Shown: positions 60,739 through 64,000 of the stretch, piece after piece
How positions within the stretch are numbered: position 1 is the stretch's first letter
Layout: each line of letters opens with the position of its first letter
NCBI GenBank assembly: GCA_004552445.1
Contig: SFOJ01000001.1
Location: 61,988 to 125,987 of the forward strand
Length of the DNA stretch: 64,000 bases
From: Mollicutes bacterium
GTDB lineage: Bacteria > Bacillota_I > Bacilli_A > RF39 > UBA660
Reading direction: 5' to 3'
The notes under the pieces: generated by a model
Databases searched by the model: none
What the model saw: only the letters and a program-made list of their open reading frames with translations
Told to the model about the DNA's origin: nothing
Translations under genes and position numbers: made by a program

Positions 60739-61896
60739 ATGAAAGAGAAAAATATTATATGCACTTTAGTAATACTATTATGTATATTTTCTTTTGGTAC
60801 TTTAAAAGCAAGCAAAATAATTGATGTAATTGATAAAGAAGAATTACAACAAAATGATATTTATTTATGTGATAACTATAAAAAATTTGGTAATATATCT
60901 TTTCCGAGAATTGGAAGTATAAATAATAAAGAAGTATACTCATATTGTGAATTTGCTAATCAAGAAAACGCATTACAAAATTTTGTAAAAGAATATATTT
61001 ATGTATTTGATTATTTTCAAAAAAAATATAAATTGGATACTATAAATGAAGTGAATTGGAAAAAATATTATGAATTATTATATGAAGATGATAACGAGGA
61101 ATTGTTTGTTCCTGTACAAATACTAAAGGGCTTTTTTGATATTTACGAAAATAAAGAAAAAAATGACGAACTTAAAAATAATATAAAAGAGTATAATGAG
61201 TTAAAAAATGTAAAAAATAGTGATAATAGTAATAATATCGATAAATTAGTAGACAGTATTAAAAACAATATACCTTATTATAACAATGAAATAGTGAATT
61301 CTGATTTATTGAAAACTAGTGTGATGAAAACTAGCAGTCAATCTTTTAGTAGATCAAATGGTATAAAATATGCAGTGAAATATGCGGAAAATCCAAATAA
61401 AACTAAATATGGTGTAGCTAGTAGGGATTGTACTAATTTTACATCACAAATTCTAGAAAATGGTGGTTATAGTCAGGTTTGGGGATTAACTAATAGATTT
61501 GGCTGGTGGTATAAAAAAAGCGATTCAACTTTTAAATATTCATGGTCATGGGTAAATGCAGATTCGTTCATTAAATATTGGGGAGTAAAATATTACACTA
61601 CAAATTTTAATACTTTTTCGAAAAAAATTAAAGCCGGTGATTTTATATTGCAAGACTCAAATAATGATGGAGATTATAATCATGCTGGTTTTGTAACAGC
61701 AATAACTAATAACAATAAAAAATATGAAATTGATAATGAGAATCTTGGTGTGTGTACTATGGTAGAATTTAAGGATTTTAAGGTTGCTCAACATACCAGC
61801 AATTATAACAGATTGGTAAGCGATACTAAAAATAATTGGGAATATGGTGTATTTACTAAGACACGATATGCTATAGTTGATATTAACTATAGTTAA
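60739..61896 (+). CDS. Secreted Amidase_6-domain protein
   Basis: A signal peptide (residues 1-24, ending LKAS; ATG at 60739 with TTGGAGG) leads to a helical, lysine/asparagine-rich part (25-200) and the Amidase_6 domain (about 205-385): GIKYAVKYAENPNKTKYGVA followed by SRDCTNFTSQILENGGYSQV (Cys231 in the catalytic DCTNFxSQ), WVNADSF, DYNHAGFVTAI (His) and a YGVF end. This NlpC/P60-related family is found in secreted wall-targeted proteins of Bacillota and is thought to cut peptide or amide bonds. It follows the membrane-bound regulator and the unknown secreted protein, suggesting a surface module. Confidence 0.82.
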   Translation: MKEKNIICTLVILLCIFSFGTLKASKIIDVIDKEELQQNDIYLCDNYKKFGNISFPRIGSINNKEVYSYCEFANQENALQNFVKEYIYVFDYFQKKYKLDTINEVNWKKYYELLYEDDNEELFVPVQILKGFFDIYENKEKNDELKNNIKEYNELKNVKNSDNSNNIDKLVDSIKNNIPYYNNEIVNSDLLKTSVMKTSSQSFSRSNGIKYAVKYAENPNKTKYGVASRDCTNFTSQILENGGYSQVWGLTNRFGWWYKKSDSTFKYSWSWVNADSFIKYWGVKYYTTNFNTFSKKIKAGDFILQDSNNDGDYNHAGFVTAITNNNKKYEIDNENLGVCTMVEFKDFKVAQHTSNYNRLVSDTKNNWEYGVFTKTRYAIVDINYS

Positions 61897-61912
61897 TGGT
61901 AATATGTAATAT

Positions 61913-62317
61913 ATGAAAAAGAAATGGTTAATATTAATAATTTTATTAGTAATTTGCGTTATAGTAGGTTTATGTATTTTTTTGAATAAAACTAATGATG
62001 TTAAAATAGTAATTGATAATCAATCACATGATTTAAAAGATATTAATGAAGTTGTTGAACTAGCAGAAAAAGAATTTTATAATTGGGATATAAAAGCTAA
62101 ATTATTAACAATTGCGTACTATGAAAAGAATGTTACAGATTTGGAAGAACAACTAAAAAATGAATATTCAGTTAATGATGCAGTAGTAATTAATATTAAA
62201 TTTAAAACTTTTTTAATTACCGATCAATCTTTAAATAGAAATGAAGAATATACATATTCTATGGAATTTATTAAAAAAGATAATTCATGGAATATGGTTA
62301 ATTTTGGACAAGGATAG
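61913..62317 (+). CDS. Small membrane-anchored protein, unknown
   Basis: 134 residues: an N-terminal membrane anchor (KKKWLILIILLVICVIVGLC, Cys21, not a clear lipobox) and a small extracytoplasmic alpha/beta domain (INEVVELAEKEFYNWDIKAK, INIKFKTFLITDQSL, EYTYSMEFIKKDNSWNMVN), a shape common in small NTF2-like or DUF4829-like Bacillota proteins. It starts 17 bases after the amidase stop with no strong ribosome site, so it is part of the same unit. Confidence 0.6.
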   Translation: MKKKWLILIILLVICVIVGLCIFLNKTNDVKIVIDNQSHDLKDINEVVELAEKEFYNWDIKAKLLTIAYYEKNVTDLEEQLKNEYSVNDAVVINIKFKTFLITDQSLNRNEEYTYSMEFIKKDNSWNMVNFGQG

Positions 62318-62328
62318 TTTTACAATTT

Positions 62329-62370
62329 CGTTGGAGAAAATAATAAAAAATCTTCAACGACTTTTTATTT
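62329..62370 (+). terminator. Terminator before clpB
   Basis: CGTTGGAGA pairs with TCTTCAACG (one G-T) across a 13-base A-rich loop and is followed by CTTTTTATTT. Confidence 0.78.
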
Positions 62371-62378
62371 ATAAATAA

Positions 62379-62405
62379 TTAGCACTCTATATTGACAAGT
62401 GCTAA
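62379..62405 (+). promoter_or_regulatory. CIRCE element (HrcA operator)
   Basis: TTAGCACTC, nine bases, AAGTGCTAA; the consensus is TTAGCACTC-N9-GAGTGCTAA, so there is a single mismatch. HrcA binds this inverted repeat and represses until heat stress. It overlaps the -35 of the clpB promoter. Confidence 0.95.
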
Positions 62406-62420
62406 AAAATGATGTATAAT
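62392..62420 (+). promoter_or_regulatory. Perfect consensus promoter of clpB
   Basis: TTGACA (62392-62397), 17 bases, TATAAT (62415-62420), both exact. The -35 lies in the middle of CIRCE, so HrcA would block polymerase directly. Confidence 0.92.
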
Positions 62421-62446
62421 ATGCTCGTTGAATAGGAGGTATAGAT

Positions 62447-64000
62447 ATGTTCAATATGAATAATGAAGAAAATGAAAACGTTTTAGAAAAGTATGGACGT
62501 AATATAAATGAAGATGTTAAGAATCATAAAATTGATCCTATCATTGGTCGTGATGATGAGATTCGTAGTATAACAAGGATTTTATCAAGAAAGACAAAAA
62601 ATAATCCAGTTTTAATTGGAGAACCTGGAGTAGGTAAAACTGCAATTGTAGAAGGACTTACTCAAAGAATAGTTAGAGGAGACGTACCAGAAAGTTTAAA
62701 AAATAAAATTGTATGGGAATTAAATATGTCTTCATTAATAGCTGGTGCTAAATATAGAGGTGAGTTTGAAGAAAGACTTAAAAAAGTTCTTGATGAAGTC
62801 AAAAAGAGTGAGGGAAACATCATAATGTTTATTGATGAAATTCACTTAATCGTTGGTACTGGTGCTGTTGATGGAGCAATGGATACAGGTAATATATTAA
62901 AGCCAATGCTTGCTCGTGGTGAAATACATGTAATAGGTGCTACTACTTTAAATGAATATAGAATGTATATTGAAAAAGATGGTGCTTTGGAACGTAGATT
63001 TCAAAAAGTTACTATTAGTGAACCTACTGTTGAAGATACTATAACAATACTTCGTGGTCTTAAAGAAAGATTTGAGATATATCATGGAGTTACTATTCAA
63101 GATAAAGCTCTTGTTAGTGCAGCAACTCTTTCAAATAGATATATAACTGATAGATTCTTACCTGATAAAGCGATAGATTTAGTAGATGAAGCTTGCGCTA
63201 CTATAAGAGTTCAAATGGATAGTGTTCCAACTTCACTTGATGAAATAACCAGAAAGATACTAACGCTTCAAGTTGAAAAAGAAGCTTTAAAGAAAGAAAA
63301 AGATGAACTTTCTATTAAGAGACTTGAAAAGATTGATGATGAACTATATACATTAAAAGGTCAAGAACAAGAGTTAAGTACTAAATGGAAAGAAGAAAAA
63401 TCTATTAATGAAGAAATAAAAAGAATTAAATCTGATATATCTAAATATACATTTGAATTTGAAGAAGCTAAAAATAATTATGATTTAGAAACTGCTGCTA
63501 GAATTAAGAATGGTACTTTGCCAAAGTTAGAGCAAAAGTTGAATGAACTTGCTAATAAGAGAAAAGAAGGAATATTATCTGATACTGTTACTAGTGAAGA
63601 TATAGGAGATGTTATTAGTAAATGGACTAATATTCCATTATCTAAGTTAATGAGTAGTGAAAAAGAAAAGATGCTTAATTTAGAGGAAAACTTAAAGAAG
63701 CGTGTTAAAGGACAAGATAATGCTATTAAGCTTGTAAGTGATGCTATAATTCGTTCTAGAAGTGGTATTAAAGATCCTGAAAGACCTATTGGTTCATTTA
63801 TGTTCTTAGGACCTACTGGTGTAGGAAAAACAGAAGTTGCTAGAAGTCTTGCATATGAGTTATTTGATGATGAACATCATATGGTAAGAATAGACATGAG
63901 CGAATATATGGAAAAATATTCAGTATCTAGATTAATTGGTGCTGCTCCTGGATATGTTGGATATGAAGAAGGTGGACAGCTTACTGAAAAAGTAAGAAGA
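62447..64000 (+). CDS. clpB: Chaperone ClpB without N-domain (partial, 5' part)
   Basis: The visible 518 codons run to the window end. After a short acidic lead (about 22 residues) it goes straight into the first AAA+ domain: NHKIDPIIGRDDEIRSITRI, Walker A GEPGVGKT (59-66), FIDEIHLIVGTG, and GATTLNEYRMYIEKD. A long coiled-coil middle domain follows (about 275-385; LQVEKEALKKEKDELSIKRL ... RIKNGTLPKLEQKL), typical of ClpB rather than ClpC, then the second domain with GPTGVGKTEVARSLA. The usual N-domain of about 145 residues is absent. ClpB untangles aggregates with DnaK. CIRCE control and AGGAGG fix the start. Confidence 0.93.
   Translation, partial: MFNMNNEENENVLEKYGRNINEDVKNHKIDPIIGRDDEIRSITRILSRKTKNNPVLIGEPGVGKTAIVEGLTQRIVRGDVPESLKNKIVWELNMSSLIAGAKYRGEFEERLKKVLDEVKKSEGNIIMFIDEIHLIVGTGAVDGAMDTGNILKPMLARGEIHVIGATTLNEYRMYIEKDGALERRFQKVTISEPTVEDTITILRGLKERFEIYHGVTIQDKALVSAATLSNRYITDRFLPDKAIDLVDEACATIRVQMDSVPTSLDEITRKILTLQVEKEALKKEKDELSIKRLEKIDDELYTLKGQEQELSTKWKEEKSINEEIKRIKSDISKYTFEFEEAKNNYDLETAARIKNGTLPKLEQKLNELANKRKEGILSDTVTSEDIGDVISKWTNIPLSKLMSSEKEKMLNLEENLKKRVKGQDNAIKLVSDAIIRSRSGIKDPERPIGSFMFLGPTGVGKTEVARSLAYELFDDEHHMVRIDMSEYMEKYSVSRLIGAAPGYVGYEEGGQLTEKVRR

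Overview
The window is AT-rich and densely coded. It reads as chromosome of a low-GC, Gram-positive, spore-forming bacterium of the Bacillota, most likely an uncultured gut member of the class Bacilli. Supporting signs are B. subtilis-like gene orders (ireB-ruvX-DUF1292-mltG-trmR-trhP1-trhP2-greA, and sirA-yneF), GG-rich ribosome binding sites, and homologues of SpoIVB, SpoIIIAH, GerE, GerM and SirA. TGA is a normal stop codon (ireB and the LysR gene end in it), so this is not a code-4 mollicute. An IspH domain indicates the MEP isoprenoid route.

Layout. 1-4 kb: end of xseA, xseB, the sporulation protease spoIVB, a metallophosphoesterase and two small or unknown genes. 4-8.2 kb: mgtE (minus), uppS, and a minus-strand gene that fuses IspH to a polyprenyl diphosphate synthase. 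8.3-16 kb: the ireB-to-greA housekeeping run, including the set for 5-methoxyuridine at tRNA position 34, then trigger factor and two membrane proteins. 16-18.3 kb: tex (minus). 18.4-23.5 kb: a secreted operon made of a papain-like protease with a C-terminal dockerin, a membrane-anchored protein with a cohesin-like N-domain and four cadherin-like repeats, and a lipoprotein. 23.5-25.7 kb: tRNA-Ser(GCU) and gltX.

25.8-33.4 kb is an accessory block: LysR regulator, methyltransferase-like, CYTH-domain, SDR, APH-like kinase, phosphomannose-isomerase-like cupin, NDK-like, nucleotidyltransferase and Nudix genes, ending in a broken GNAT gene. 33.4-38.3 kb: a divergently read XRE regulator and AMP-forming ligase, a hybrid histidine kinase, and an HPt-receiver protein without an output domain. 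38.3-41.5 kb: DUF1015, then spoIIIAH, gerE, gerM and tRNA-Arg(UCU). 41.6-47.8 kb: two unknown genes, hemW and a heterodimeric ABC exporter.

47.9-58.8 kb is a split division and cell-wall cluster. It runs mraZ-rsmH-ftsL-pbp, then an insert with sirA, yneF, DUF5662, a WG-repeat protein, an RnfC-like protein and holA, then mraY and ftsW. 58.8-62.3 kb: a membrane-bound XRE regulator, two secreted proteins (one an Amidase_6 enzyme) and a small membrane protein. The window ends inside a CIRCE-controlled clpB that lacks the usual N-domain.

Several control sites can be read directly: four 10-bp MraZ repeats just downstream of the mraZ -10, a near-perfect CIRCE, a Spo0A-box core upstream of sirA, a sigma-K-like promoter before gerE, consensus sigma-A promoters, and many hairpin terminators. 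The best candidates for something little described are the dockerin protease with its cohesin-like partner, the IspH-prenyl synthase fusion, and the 25.8-33.2 kb phospho-metabolite cluster.
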